From NCBI RefSeq assembly GCF_008039555.1, contig NZ_VDUW01000001.1, positions 558,001 through 622,000 of the forward strand: a stretch of 64,000 nucleotides of DNA, given 5' to 3'. Below, one piece after another: positions 37,764-49,080 of this stretch. Positions within the stretch are counted from its first letter, which is position 1. Every line of letters begins with the position of its first letter. The position numbers and the translations under genes were made by a program. The stretch is from Cerasibacillus terrae (GTDB lineage Bacteria > Bacillota > Bacilli > Bacillales > Amphibacillaceae). The notes under the pieces are model-generated. The model was not told the origin of the DNA. It worked only from the letters and a program-made list of their open reading frames with translations, and did not search any database.

Positions 37764-38885
37764 CTATTCTCCTTTAAATGCCTTCTTAAATCTCTTAAAA
37801 ATGGAATCATCATCATTTTCTTCTGTTGTTCCATGGCCACCTAGTTCATTGAATTCTCGCAACAATTCTTTTTGACGATCTGTTAATTTTGTAGGTGTCA
37901 CCACTTTAAATCTAACATGCTGATCTCCTTCTCCATATCCACGGACATTTGGCGCTCCTTTGCCTTTCAAACGGAAGATTTTTCCTGTTTGTGTACCAGC
38001 TGGAATTTTTAATTTTACTTTTCCATAGACAGTAGGAACCTCAATTTCATCCCCTAGTGCTGCTTGTGTGAAGGTTAGAGGCATTTCACAATAGATATTG
38101 TCCCCATCACGTTCAAAGAATTCGTGTTCTTTTACTTGAACAACAACAAATAAATCTCCGGGTGGACCACCATTAACTCCCGCTTCACCTTTACCACTCA
38201 CCCTAATTTGCTGACCTGTATCAATACCAGCTGGAATAGAAATTTGGATTTTTTTATGTTTTTTCACTTTTCCTGTCCCTTTACATGTCTGGCATTTTTG
38301 TGGAATTTCTTTTCCTGTACCATTACATGTATGACAGACACGGCGATTGACTATTTTTCCAAACGGTGTATTTTGTTCTGTATTCATTTGCCCGGCCCCA
38401 TGACAAGTTGAACATGTTTTTGGTTTTGTTCCTGGTTTTGCACCAGATCCATGACAATTTTGACATGTTTCATCAGATGGGATTCGGATTTCTGTTTCCT
38501 TTCCAAAAATAGCTTCTTCAAATTCTAATACAATGGTGTATTGTAGATCTGCACCTTGCTGCGGTGCATTTGGATCACGTCTTCGGCCACCACCGCCGAA
38601 AAACATATCAAATATATCTCCAAAGCCACCAAAGTCTTGAGCCCCACCGAAACCACCAAAACCTTGTGGACCCTCATGGCCAAATTGATCATATTGAGCT
38701 CGTTTTTGATCATCATTTAATACTTCATATGCTTCTTTTACTTCCTTAAACTTCTCTGTTGCATTTTCTTCCTTACTTATATCCGGGTGATACTTTCTAG
38801 CTAGTTTACGATATGCCTTTTTTATGTCTTGCTTTGATGCATCTTTACCTACACCAAGCACATCATAATAATCACGCTTACTCAC
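37764..38885 (-). CDS. dnaJ: Chaperone DnaJ (Hsp40)
   Basis: DnaJ stimulates DnaK ATPase and delivers substrates. The 373-residue protein has the J domain with HPD at 33-35, a Gly/Phe-rich linker (about 70-100), and four zinc-finger repeats: [24 protein letters not shown] and CQTCKGTG. Two C-terminal beta domains follow. The start is GTG at 38885, with GAGGAGAG upstream. It is separated from dnaK by a terminator and has its own likely promoter, so dnaJ, prmA, rsmE and mtaB may be expressed partly independently of heat-shock control. Confidence 0.97.
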   Translation of the reverse strand: MSKRDYYDVLGVGKDASKQDIKKAYRKLARKYHPDISKEENATEKFKEVKEAYEVLNDDQKRAQYDQFGHEGPQGFGGFGGAQDFGGFGDIFDMFFGGGGRRRDPNAPQQGADLQYTIVLEFEEAIFGKETEIRIPSDETCQNCHGSGAKPGTKPKTCSTCHGAGQMNTEQNTPFGKIVNRRVCHTCNGTGKEIPQKCQTCKGTGKVKKHKKIQISIPAGIDTGQQIRVSGKGEAGVNGGPPGDLFVVVQVKEHEFFERDGDNIYCEMPLTFTQAALGDEIEVPTVYGKVKLKIPAGTQTGKIFRLKGKGAPNVRGYGEGDQHVRFKVVTPTKLTDRQKELLREFNELGGHGTTEENDDDSIFKRFKKAFKGE

Positions 38886-38924
38886 TTGTTAATCACTCTC
38901 CTCGAACATGTATACATAATTTTT

Positions 38925-38954
38925 ATCTTATCACTCTTTATAGACGATTGACAA
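38925..38954 (-). promoter_or_regulatory. Possible sigma-A promoter of dnaJ
   Basis: TTGTCA (38949-38954), an 18-base spacer and TAAGAT (38925-38930) on the minus strand lie about 40 bases before the dnaJ GTG, downstream of the dnaK terminator. Confidence 0.5.
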
Positions 38955-38996
38955 ATCCTTCATTTGTCATTTATATGGTTAATTGTTTCTTACAGT

Positions 38997-39037
38997 AAAA
39001 AAGTCAAAGTCAAGGAATTCCCGACTTTGACTTTTTT
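38997..39037 (-). terminator. Terminator between dnaK and dnaJ
   Basis: AAAAAAGTCAAAGTC and its perfect complement surround a short loop, with a T run on the minus strand, ten bases after the dnaK stop. Some read-through into dnaJ is expected. Confidence 0.85.
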
Positions 39038-39047
39038 CTTGTGGAAC

Positions 39048-40901
<1,854 letters not shown>

Positions 40902-40921
40902 TTAAGTATAAATTGCATATA

Positions 40922-41485
40922 TTATTTGTTTACTTTTACCATTGCTGGACGAATAACTCTATCGGCTAACATATAGCCCTTTTGTAATTCTTCCACAATG
41001 ACATCTGAATCAACTGTATCATCTTCTACTTGCATAACTGCGTGATGAAGATTTGGATCAAATTTCTTACCTACTGTTTCAATTTTTGTAATTTCCTGCC
41101 CTTCTAGAACATCGATAAGTTGTCTGTAGATCATAGACATTCCATCAAGGAATCCTTTAATTTCATCATTTACATCTTCTATGTGAAGTGCTCTTTCAAA
41201 ATTATCTAATGCAGGTAATAATTCTGTAGCAAGGTCTTCGGATTTATACTTTCTTTCTGCCACTTTTTCTTTTTGTGTACGTTTTTTGAAATTATCGAAT
41301 TCTGCTTGGATACGTATTAGACGGTCATAGAGTTTGTCTTTTTCTTCAGTTATTATATTTAGTTCTTTCTTTAGTTCTTCCACTTGATTAATTTCATCGA
41401 CTTTTTCTTCTATTTCTTGTTCTTCATTTGTAGTTTCATTTTCAACATTCTCTTCTATTTGTGTTTCTTTATCCTTTTCCGTCAT
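40922..41485 (-). CDS. grpE: Nucleotide exchange factor GrpE
   Basis: GrpE releases ADP from DnaK and also acts as a thermosensor. The protein of about 187 residues has a very acidic N-terminal part (1-50) and a long dimerising coiled coil (about 50-110). The C-terminal beta domain carries VGKKFDPNLHHAVMQVED and GYMLADRVIRPAMV. ATG 41485 is chosen because GGAGGTGGGAG lies directly before it; the upstream TTG is inside the ribosome site. Confidence 0.95.
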   Translation of the reverse strand: MTEKDKETQIEENVENETTNEEQEIEEKVDEINQVEELKKELNIITEEKDKLYDRLIRIQAEFDNFKKRTQKEKVAERKYKSEDLATELLPALDNFERALHIEDVNDEIKGFLDGMSMIYRQLIDVLEGQEITKIETVGKKFDPNLHHAVMQVEDDTVDSDVIVEELQKGYMLADRVIRPAMVKVNK

Positions 41486-41535
41486 TTCTCCCACCTCCAA
41501 CATGTCTGTTTATATAAAAAAATGGCAAAATAAAG

Positions 41536-41559
41536 TTGTAGTGTACAGTACCACTACAA
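41536..41559 (-). promoter_or_regulatory. Intercistronic hairpin between hrcA and grpE
   Basis: TTGTAGTG and CACTACAA pair around an eight-base loop in the gap between hrcA and grpE. In B. subtilis the dnaK operon mRNA is processed between these two genes and a stem-loop protects the grpE-dnaK part. The same role here is inferred. Confidence 0.6.
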
Positions 41560-41570
41560 TTTCTACTTTA

Positions 41571-42599
41571 TCAGTCACCTTTATACCATAAATACAAAGC
41601 CTCTGTCATTTCAAATGAAAAAGCATTAAGTAATGAAATCACTTTACGATATTCCATTCGAGTTGGACCAAGTAAAGCAATTGTTCCTGTTTGGTCGCCA
41701 CCAGTATGATATGTTGCTGTGATTAAACTAAAATCTTTAATCACATCTGCTTTATTCTCTTTACCAATTCTAACTTGAATCCCTTCTTCGTGGCGTTGAA
41801 AGAGTTTAATTACTTCATTCTCATCTTCCATCATCGTATAGAAGGAATGCAATTTATTGACATCCCTAAATTCAGGCTGTAATAAAATATTTGACTTTCC
41901 TCCAACATACACTTTTACTGGTTGTTCTTGGAAAAACATCATATCTAAATATGCATATGCTTTTTCAAAATCATTCACATATTTCCTTAATAAATGAACA
42001 ACTTCATGATGAAGTTTTTCATGTAAATAAATGAGTGGAACACCATATAAGCGATCATTCAATATATTCACCATTTTTTCCAAATCGGAAGGTTTTATAT
42101 CAAATGGTATTGAAAAAGAACGATGTTCGACATGACCAGTATCTGTAACCAAAATAGACACTGCTGTATGTTGAGATAAAGGTAATATTTGTATCTGTTT
42201 TAGTTTTGCTTCATAAATTGCTGGTCCTAAAATAATCGATGTATAATTCGTTAGTCTAGATAAAACTTCTGCTGCTTTTTGAACAACTTGTTCAACTTCG
42301 AAATAACCATTTTCTAAGATTTTATTTAAGATATTTATCTCACTTCTTTTTATAGTTGGAGCAATAATATGGTCCACATAATAACGATACCCTTTTTCAG
42401 AGGGAATTCTTCCAGATGAAGTATGTGTTTTTTCTAAATATCCCATTTCTTCTAAATCAGCCATTTCATTTCGGATTGTTGCAGCACTATAATTTATTTG
42501 GTCTTTCTTAGCTATTGCACGTGAACCAACAGGATTTGCAGACTTAATGAATTCATCAATAATAACCTTTAATATCAATAACTGTCGCTCTGTTAGCAT
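41571..42599 (-). CDS. hrcA: Heat-inducible transcription repressor HrcA
   Basis: HrcA binds the CIRCE operator and represses class I heat-shock genes; its activity depends on GroE. The protein of about 342 residues has a winged helix (about 20-75) with NPVGSRAIAK and SAATIRNEMADLEE. A dimerisation/GAF-like part follows, ending LIYLHEKLH and ALLGPTRMEYRKV. ATG 42599 follows AGGGGTG by six bases; the extension to GTG 42620 would run into CIRCE and is rejected. Confidence 0.96.
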   Translation of the reverse strand: MLTERQLLILKVIIDEFIKSANPVGSRAIAKKDQINYSAATIRNEMADLEEMGYLEKTHTSSGRIPSEKGYRYYVDHIIAPTIKRSEINILNKILENGYFEVEQVVQKAAEVLSRLTNYTSIILGPAIYEAKLKQIQILPLSQHTAVSILVTDTGHVEHRSFSIPFDIKPSDLEKMVNILNDRLYGVPLIYLHEKLHHEVVHLLRKYVNDFEKAYAYLDMMFFQEQPVKVYVGGKSNILLQPEFRDVNKLHSFYTMMEDENEVIKLFQRHEEGIQVRIGKENKADVIKDFSLITATYHTGGDQTGTIALLGPTRMEYRKVISLLNAFSFEMTEALYLWYKGD

Positions 42600-42613
42600 G
42601 ATGTTCACCCCTG

Positions 42614-42640
42614 TTAGCACTCCAGGTCATCGAGTGCTAA
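42614..42640. promoter_or_regulatory. CIRCE operator for HrcA
   Basis: The perfect palindrome TTAGCACTC-N9-GAGTGCTAA lies just upstream of the hrcA start, between the promoter and the gene. HrcA bound here would autoregulate hrcA-grpE-dnaK. Confidence 0.98.
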
Positions 42641-42650
42641 TGCTACTAAT

Positions 42651-42679
42651 AAATTACCAAATCCTATTTTTTTTGTCAA
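42651..42679 (-). promoter_or_regulatory. Sigma-A promoter of the hrcA-grpE-dnaK operon
   Basis: A perfect TTGACA (42674-42679), 17-base spacer and TAATTT (42651-42656) stand directly before CIRCE. The -35 box overlaps the stop codon of hemW. Confidence 0.75.
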
Positions 42680-43830
42680 TCAACTTGAATTATATCCCCA
42701 TCAATTAAGAATTGTTCAAATACGTCATTGCCAAATAATAAACCTTGTTCCGTTAACCGTAAATGTCTTTCTTCCTCTACAACCCATTTTTTTGTCTTTA
42801 GAGAATCAATTTGCTCGCCATAAATATGATGATATGAAAACCCGAATTTTTCTATAAAAGTAGTGTCACTAATTCCTTTTTGTTTTCGCAATCCTAGGAA
42901 TAATTCTTCCTCTATTCTTTCTTTTAAAGTAATTTTGTCTATTTTCAAGGTTGGATTCCCATCAAGTTCTGCTTGTTTGATATATGCTGGTAATGGACGA
43001 ATGTTTATCATCCGTTTACCTGGTATATAACCAGATGCCCCAGCACCAAACCCATAATAGTAATCATTATTCCAATATGTCAGATTATGTTTGCTTTCAA
43101 AACCAGGTTTAGAAAAATTACTTATCTCGTAATGGTTTAAATCATTTACAGCCATTAATTCACGTAAAACAGCATACATCTTCACTTCTTCCTCTTGTTC
43201 CGGGCGATGTAGTTCCCCTTTTCTAAGGCGATTATAAAAAATTGTCTTCGGTTCAACTTGTAAAGAATAAGCCGAATAATGGGGCAGTTGAAATGATAAA
43301 GCTTCTTCAACCGTTTTTTGAAAATGCTCAGCTGTTTGATGTGGTAATGCATAAATTAAATCAATACTAATATTAGTGAAATCATCCTGTTGCAAATCAC
43401 TAACCGTACGATATACATCCTTTACCTGGTGTGCTCTGCCTAGTGATTTCAACATTTCATTATCAAATACTTGCACGCCGAGTGAGACCCGATTTACTCC
43501 ATATTCTTTCAATAATTTTATTTTCTCTTTATCGAAATCACCTGGATTTGCTTCAATCGAAAACTCTTCACAGGATTCTACATCAAACGTATGATGAATT
43601 ATTTCTAATAGCATTTGTAATTGTGAAATATTTAATGCGGTTGGTGTTCCTCCACCAATAAAAATGGTTTTCACTTCATTATCCCTACCAGGTACTTTCG
43701 TCTGTATTTCCTTCTTTAAGGCTTGCAAATAATCTGTTGCCAATGTTTCATTATAAAAAAACTTCGTGAAATCACAGTAATGACAAATATGATGGCAAAA
43801 TGGAATATGAATATATGCTGATTGAATCAT
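42676..43830 (-). CDS. hemW: Radical SAM haem chaperone HemW
   Basis: The 384-residue radical-SAM protein begins with the cluster motif CHHICHYC (Cys12, Cys16, Cys19), followed by DF. The lack of the fourth cysteine found in HemN (CxxxCxxCxC) marks it as HemW, a haem chaperone and transferase, rather than coproporphyrinogen dehydrogenase. The motif GGGTPTAL and a C-terminal HemN domain (about 310-384) are present. It lies between lepA and hrcA as in B. subtilis, where older annotation calls it hemN. Confidence 0.92.
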   Translation of the reverse strand: MIQSAYIHIPFCHHICHYCDFTKFFYNETLATDYLQALKKEIQTKVPGRDNEVKTIFIGGGTPTALNISQLQMLLEIIHHTFDVESCEEFSIEANPGDFDKEKIKLLKEYGVNRVSLGVQVFDNEMLKSLGRAHQVKDVYRTVSDLQQDDFTNISIDLIYALPHQTAEHFQKTVEEALSFQLPHYSAYSLQVEPKTIFYNRLRKGELHRPEQEEEVKMYAVLRELMAVNDLNHYEISNFSKPGFESKHNLTYWNNDYYYGFGAGASGYIPGKRMINIRPLPAYIKQAELDGNPTLKIDKITLKERIEEELFLGLRKQKGISDTTFIEKFGFSYHHIYGEQIDSLKTKKWVVEEERHLRLTEQGLLFGNDVFEQFLIDGDIIQVD

Positions 43831-43852
43831 TTTTTCCCTCCTTCATGAACAA

Positions 43853-43902
43853 GAAGAGGAAAAATTTCAAGGTGTGTTTAACACATAAAATTTCTCCTCT
43901 TC
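43853..43902 (-). terminator. Hairpin after lepA
   Basis: GAAGAGGA and TCCTCTTC form the base of a long imperfect stem three bases after the lepA stop. The following T run is weak, so termination may be partial. Confidence 0.5.
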
Positions 43903-43905
43903 TCT

Positions 43906-45714
43906 TTATTGATCATCCATTTTTAATACAGACATGAATGCTTCTTGTGGTATCTCTACTGAGCCGACCATTTTCATTCGTTTTTTTCCTTCTTTTTGTT
44001 TTTCTAATAATTTTCGTTTACGTGAAATATCCCCACCATAACATTTTGCTAACACGTTTTTACGAATAGCTTTTATGGTAGAACGAGCAATTATTTTATT
44101 TCCAATCGCCGCTTGGACGGGAACTTCGAAATGCTGTCTCGGAATTAATTCGCGTAATTTCTCAACAATTTGTTTTCCTCTTTCATAAGCAAAATCTTTA
44201 TGAACAATAAATGACAACGCATCAACTTGTTCTCCATTTAAGAGGATATCCATTTTCACCAAATTAGATGGTTGGTAACCAATTAACTCATAATCAAAGG
44301 AGGCATATCCTTTTGATTGTGATTTCAATTGATCAAAAAAGTCATATACGATTTCTGATAGTGGAATTTTGTAAATAACATTTACCCGAATATCATCGAG
44401 GTATTCCATATTTAAAAATTGCCCACGTTTTTTCTGAGAAATTTCCATAACAGGACCAACATAGTTATTTGGAACCATAATAGTCGCCTTTACAAACGGC
44501 TCTCGTACTTCTTCAATGAGTTGTGGATCTGGCATCTCAGAAGGATTATCTACCCTAATTACTTCACCATCTGTTTTCTCTACCTCATAAATAACACTTG
44601 GCGCGGTTGTAATTAAATCAATATTAAATTCACGCTCAATACGTTCTTGAACAATTTCCATATGAAGTAAGCCTAAAAAACCACATCGAAAACCAAATCC
44701 TAATGCCTGTGATGTCTCTGCTTCATATTGAAGAGCAGAATCATTTAATTCTAAACGTTCCAATGCTTCACGTAAATCATTATAATCATTTGTATCGATT
44801 GGATACAATCCACAAAAGACCATTGGATTAAGTTTGCGATAACCAGGTAATGGTTCTGATGCAGGATTTTCAACATGTGTAATCGTATCCCCCACATGTG
44901 TGTCAGCGACATTTTTTATGGATGCTGTTAAGTATCCAACATCCCCAACTTGCAAACTATCAACAATGGTTGGTTTTGGTTTAAATACCCCTACTTCATT
45001 TACTTCAAATTCCTTTCCAGTTGCCATCATTTTTATCTTATCCCCAACTGTTATAGAACCTTCCATAACACAAACATATGCAATGACACCGCGATAGGAG
45101 TCAAATAACGAGTCAAATATAAGCGCTTGTAAGGGATTGTCTTTATCTCCACTAGGTGGTGGAATTGCTTCAACAACTCGTTCTAAAATATCTTCTATTC
45201 CAATATTTGCTTTTGCAGAAGCCAAGATAACTTCATCCGGATCAATACCTATCACTTCTTGTAGTTCTTGTTTCACTCGGTCCGGGTCTGCATTCGGTAA
45301 ATCAATTTTATTAATGACCGGTATGATTTCCAAGTCATTATCAAGTGCTAAATAAACATTCGCTAATGTTTGTGCTTCAATTCCTTGGGCCGCATCAACA
45401 ACAAGAATAGCCCCTTCACAGGCAGCCAAACTTCTAGAAACTTCATATGTAAAGTCAACATGACCCGGAGTATCGATTAAATGAAATGTATATTCTTCAT
45501 TATCTTTACTTTGATACTCAAGTTGTACAGCATTTAATTTAATCGTGATACCTCTTTCACGCTCCAGGTCCATCGCATCAAGGAATTGCTCTTTCATTTC
45601 ACGTTTTGTTAATGCTTTTGTATTTTCTAAAATTCGATCTGCTAATGTTGACTTTCCATGGTCAATATGTGCGATAATTGAAAAATTTCGTACATTTTCT
45701 TGTTTTTTAGCCAT
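43906..45714 (-). CDS. lepA: Elongation factor 4 (LepA)
   Basis: This ribosomal translocase-like GTPase acts in 30S biogenesis or back-translocation. The 602-residue protein has [13 protein letters not shown] (G1, about 15-27), RERGITIK (switch I), DTPGHVDF (G3) and NKIDLPNAD (G4). EF-G-like domains II, III and V follow, and the LepA-specific C-terminal domain has [19 protein letters not shown]. Length and motifs are intact. It is on the same strand as hemW, 75 bases upstream. Confidence 0.97.
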   Translation of the reverse strand: MAKKQENVRNFSIIAHIDHGKSTLADRILENTKALTKREMKEQFLDAMDLERERGITIKLNAVQLEYQSKDNEEYTFHLIDTPGHVDFTYEVSRSLAACEGAILVVDAAQGIEAQTLANVYLALDNDLEIIPVINKIDLPNADPDRVKQELQEVIGIDPDEVILASAKANIGIEDILERVVEAIPPPSGDKDNPLQALIFDSLFDSYRGVIAYVCVMEGSITVGDKIKMMATGKEFEVNEVGVFKPKPTIVDSLQVGDVGYLTASIKNVADTHVGDTITHVENPASEPLPGYRKLNPMVFCGLYPIDTNDYNDLREALERLELNDSALQYEAETSQALGFGFRCGFLGLLHMEIVQERIEREFNIDLITTAPSVIYEVEKTDGEVIRVDNPSEMPDPQLIEEVREPFVKATIMVPNNYVGPVMEISQKKRGQFLNMEYLDDIRVNVIYKIPLSEIVYDFFDQLKSQSKGYASFDYELIGYQPSNLVKMDILLNGEQVDALSFIVHKDFAYERGKQIVEKLRELIPRQHFEVPVQAAIGNKIIARSTIKAIRKNVLAKCYGGDISRKRKLLEKQKEGKKRMKMVGSVEIPQEAFMSVLKMDDQ

Positions 45715-45925
45715 TTATGTTGTTCACTCCTACATGTCCTTTATGCGTAACTTTCTATTTTTATTTGTAAAACATAATTATATAACGAAGGGGCAAATGA
45801 GAGATAATATTCATCTAATCCTTCATAATTAAATTTATGAAGAACGCATAATTGACATAAATCACTAGATTAAATTATAACAATAGCATATGATGGGTTC
45901 AAGGACAAGCCATTTTAAACCTATC

Positions 45926-46213
45926 CTAAAACAATAATAATGAAATTTGATAAATTACTTGGATAACGACTTCATAAAATCCCGTTACAATGTTTCCTAA
46001 AAAAGAGGCTATTTTTTGGGTGAAATGTTCACTTCGTTCTTCATCTTCCAATCGGTATAATTCCAATTCATCTATTTCCTCGTTTACCTCTTCCACCATT
46101 TCCATTTGATTGCTGTTATCTTTCAAAGCTATTCCTTCTCTTCCTATTCCAAGGATCACACCAATTAAGAAAAAAATAATCAAAAATAGTGTAATTGTCA
46201 ACATTCTTCCCAT
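45926..46213 (-). CDS. yqxA: YqxA-like small membrane protein (DUF3679)
   Basis: This 95-residue protein has an N-terminal membrane segment (about 4-22), an acidic middle with NEEIDELELYRLEDEE, and a second hydrophobic stretch near the end. It resembles YqxA of B. subtilis, which follows spoIIP and has no known function. The ATG overlaps the spoIIP stop by one base and is preceded by AGGAGGGG, so the two are cotranslated. Confidence 0.8.
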   Translation of the reverse strand: MGRMLTITLFLIIFFLIGVILGIGREGIALKDNSNQMEMVEEVNEEIDELELYRLEDEERSEHFTQKIASFLGNIVTGFYEVVIQVIYQISLLLF

Positions 46214-47400
46214 TATTTCCCCTCCTTTTTCTCCTTACTAACTTTTTCGGCATCCCAATAGAATTCACTAAATACTTCTGCCAAAGCATCTGCTGTTCGA
46301 TTTAACTCATCCCAATTGTTTTCCACTCCACCAAATTCAATTAAAATTGCTTGTTCTGAGAGATCTTGATTAAACACACCATTTGTTCCTTTTCCTTTTT
46401 TCGGATAAACCCCTCTACTTAATCCAGGATACTTTTCTTCTAGTATATAATGTAATTCGGAAGCAAATTTTAAGTTTTTTTCATGTTTTTCATGTTCAGC
46501 ACCAACCACAAACATGACTTTAGCATATGATTTACCATTAATTTTTTTCGTCGTTTTATCCCTTCCTAAGGAGTCGCGATGTATATCAAATACATATTTA
46601 TAGTCTTTATTTTCTTCTAATACATTTGCTACAACTTCTCTAGAAGCTTTGTAAGACTGTGGATATTTCCAACCTCTTTCATTAAGAACTTGCATATGGT
46701 CTGTTTTATCAGCTACCGCTCCAATTCCCTGTTTTTTCAATGATTTCACTATACGTTCACTAATCTTTGTTACATTTACTTCATGATGATGTGCTGAATC
46801 AGGGTCTGTTACACCTGGTAATGATGGTAAAAACGATTCTCGATTATGTGTATTATAAATAAAAACAACATTTCTTTTGCCTGTTGATGGCCTTCCCTCT
46901 ATGTCTGGTTGTTCATTTACACCTTCATCCATTTCCTCATCCATAATTGCTTCACGATCTTCTAGAACATCCTCTAATGGAGGAGAAGATTCAATTGGTA
47001 AGTTAGTAAAATCCGTCCCTTCTCCCGCAATTAATATTTGTTGATCATAAATGGAAAAACCCGGTATTTCATTTCTTAATAAACTTCTTGCATCATTCGG
47101 TTTAATACTTGTTATCAGTTCAAAAAATGTAGTTGATAGATTTGGCATTGGTTTATCTTTTGGATACGCTTCTTTAAAAGCCTTATTTTCCATACCCAAT
47201 AAATAAATAAACGTAGAACTCTCCACCTTGCTTGTCCAATTCGTTAATATGTGTGAAGAAAAACGGTATGCAGGTGATACAGTTGTTAATATTCCTATAC
47301 AAATAAAAATTATAAATACTGTAATAAAATAAAGACTGCTTTTTCTTATCAATTGTGTAATTGGTTGATAGTTTTTATTTTTTCTACTGTTTTTCAACAA
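46213..47400 (-). CDS. spoIIP: Stage II sporulation protein P
   Basis: SpoIIP is a cell wall amidase and endopeptidase that, with SpoIID and SpoIIM, drives engulfment. The 395-residue protein has one N-terminal membrane segment (about 28-48). The extracytoplasmic catalytic domain (about 170-385) has FIYNTHNRESFLP, YVFDIHRDSLGR and ILIEFGGVENN, containing the zinc-ligand His and Glu residues. The start is TTG at 47400 with GAGGTG upstream. Expression is expected from sigma-E; I could not read a convincing promoter. Confidence 0.94.
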   Translation of the reverse strand: MLKNSRKNKNYQPITQLIRKSSLYFITVFIIFICIGILTTVSPAYRFSSHILTNWTSKVESSTFIYLLGMENKAFKEAYPKDKPMPNLSTTFFELITSIKPNDARSLLRNEIPGFSIYDQQILIAGEGTDFTNLPIESSPPLEDVLEDREAIMDEEMDEGVNEQPDIEGRPSTGKRNVVFIYNTHNRESFLPSLPGVTDPDSAHHHEVNVTKISERIVKSLKKQGIGAVADKTDHMQVLNERGWKYPQSYKASREVVANVLEENKDYKYVFDIHRDSLGRDKTTKKINGKSYAKVMFVVGAEHEKHEKNLKFASELHYILEEKYPGLSRGVYPKKGKGTNGVFNQDLSEQAILIEFGGVENNWDELNRTADALAEVFSEFYWDAEKVSKEKKEGK

Positions 47401-47499
47401 CGAATCACCTCATCAATCATTCTTATTCCTCTAGTTTACTCTATGAGAATAACCGAATAGATAGAACCAAATGTGGATTTTTAATAGAAAAAAGGACAT

Positions 47500-47528
47500 T
47501 TAAAAAAGGACCCTTTTAAGAGTCCTTT
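47500..47528 (-). terminator. Terminator of gpr
   Basis: AAAGGACTC and GGGTCCTTT pair (one wobble) around a short loop, with a T run on the minus strand, 13 bases after the gpr stop. Confidence 0.75.
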
Positions 47529-47540
47529 AAGATTTTTCAT

Positions 47541-48641
47541 TTATCTTGTATAAGATGAAAAATTATCAATATCGACTTTTTCATGTAATGCTGCATTAAT
47601 ACCGGAAGCGAGCAAGTGTGCCATATCCTTCATAAATCCATCTACTTCCTTTGGTGTTACAATCATATTATGTCCCATAGGTGTAAGAACTTCTTTAATT
47701 AATGCTCTTTTTTCTTCTTCTGATAATGTCCCTACCATCCCTAAAAACGTTTTTCGTTGTTCTAAACTAGGCATATCCTTTTCTTCTAATTTCTTTTTAC
47801 CAAATGAAAATCCACCTGGAACAAGTGCTTGAAATGGACGATCTTTATTATTCCATTCATTTCCCAAGTGCTTTAATAAAAAATCAATTGTATCATTCGT
47901 AATCGTAACAGCATCAACAACTGTTGGAACCCCTATTGCAATAACTGGAACACCTAGTGTCTCCTTGCTCAACTCCTTACGTTTATTTCCAACACCTGAA
48001 CCTGGATGAATCCCCGAATCTGATAATTGAATCGTTTCATTAATTCTCTCAATAGAACGAGATGCAAGTGCATCGATTGCAATAACGAAATCAGGCTTAA
48101 ATTGCTCAATAACTCCAACAATTATTTCACTTGTTTCAATACCTGTTACCCCCATTACCCCTGGTGTAACTGCTCCTACAGAACGATAGCCAACTGATAC
48201 CATCTCATACTCTAATTGAAATAAATGACTTGTCACTAAAATCTTTTCCGTTGTCATCGGGCCTAATGCATCAGGAGTAACATTCCAATTGCCAAGACCA
48301 ACGATAAGTCCTCTTCCATTTTCTGGTACATGGTTTAGTTCTAATAATTTTTCTAATTCGGAAGCGAGTACCCCTGCTGCATTTTCTTGGCTTTTTGTAT
48401 CTTGATTTTTCACACCATCCGCATAAATGGTGATATAGTTCCCCGCTTTCTTTCCTAATCGCTCTGCTCCTTCTTCATCAATTTTTACATAGGAAACACG
48501 AATACCTTTTTCTTCGTGATTTTGAATTTCCACCCCTTTGATATTTGGCTTCTTCTCCTGTTCCTTTTCTACGTACATATCTTTTGCTTCAACAGCTAAA
48601 TCTGTACGCACACTATAATTTATTTGGTTATCTGCCATCAT
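47541..48641 (-). CDS. gpr: Germination protease GPR
   Basis: GPR degrades small acid-soluble spore proteins at germination. The protein is about 366 residues. Highly conserved blocks are [37 protein letters not shown] and [14 protein letters not shown]. The short N-terminal propeptide ends near [11 protein letters not shown], where the zymogen is trimmed in the family. The start is ATG 48641 (or 48638), behind GAAAGGA; the longer frame to 48698 has no ribosome site and contains TGAATA (48692-48697), reminiscent of a forespore sigma -35 box. Expression in the forespore is inferred. Confidence 0.94.
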   Translation of the reverse strand: MMADNQINYSVRTDLAVEAKDMYVEKEQEKKPNIKGVEIQNHEEKGIRVSYVKIDEEGAERLGKKAGNYITIYADGVKNQDTKSQENAAGVLASELEKLLELNHVPENGRGLIVGLGNWNVTPDALGPMTTEKILVTSHLFQLEYEMVSVGYRSVGAVTPGVMGVTGIETSEIIVGVIEQFKPDFVIAIDALASRSIERINETIQLSDSGIHPGSGVGNKRKELSKETLGVPVIAIGVPTVVDAVTITNDTIDFLLKHLGNEWNNKDRPFQALVPGGFSFGKKKLEEKDMPSLEQRKTFLGMVGTLSEEEKRALIKEVLTPMGHNMIVTPKEVDGFMKDMAHLLASGINAALHEKVDIDNFSSYTR

Positions 48642-48786
48642 TAACATCCTTTCAAGAACTTTTATACCTTTATCGTTTGCAATTTCTTTCCTATTCATGC
48701 AGAATTAACATATAGCTGTTATTAGAAAATTCAGCCTGTTAAATTCTTCAAATATGGGCAATATATGCTTAGGAGGTAGATGGAAA

Positions 48787-49047
48787 ATGGCTAATATAAA
48801 ATCAGCGATTAAACGAGTAAAAACAACGGAAAAGAAACGGATACAAAATCAAAAGAATAAATCAGACATGAAATCAATGATTAAACAGGTAGAAAAGGCC
48901 GTTCAAGAAAATAACTCCGACATAGCGGCTACTTCATTCCGAGAAGCTAGTAGGAAAATCGATAAAGCGATTCAAAAGGGAATTATTCATCAAAACAAAG
49001 GAAAGCGCCAAAAGAAACGCTTAGCAAATAAAATAGCTAATATATAA
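48787..49047 (+). CDS. rpsT: 30S ribosomal protein S20
   Basis: S20 binds the 5' domain of 16S rRNA early in 30S assembly. The 86-residue, Lys-rich helical protein starts MANIKSAIKRVKTTEKKR. The ATG at 48787 is about ten bases after AGGAGG (48771-48776); the extension back to 48754 is not real. It is divergent from gpr and convergent with holA, as in B. subtilis. Confidence 0.97.
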   Translation: MANIKSAIKRVKTTEKKRIQNQKNKSDMKSMIKQVEKAVQENNSDIAATSFREASRKIDKAIQKGIIHQNKGKRQKKRLANKIANI

Positions 49048-49050
49048 AAT

Positions 49051-49078
49051 AAAAACGATCCTCAAAAGGATCGTTTTT
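49051..49078. terminator. Bidirectional terminator between rpsT and holA
   Basis: AAAAACGATCCT and AGGATCGTTTTT pair around a four-base loop between convergent genes. Confidence 0.9.
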
Positions 49079-49080
49079 CG

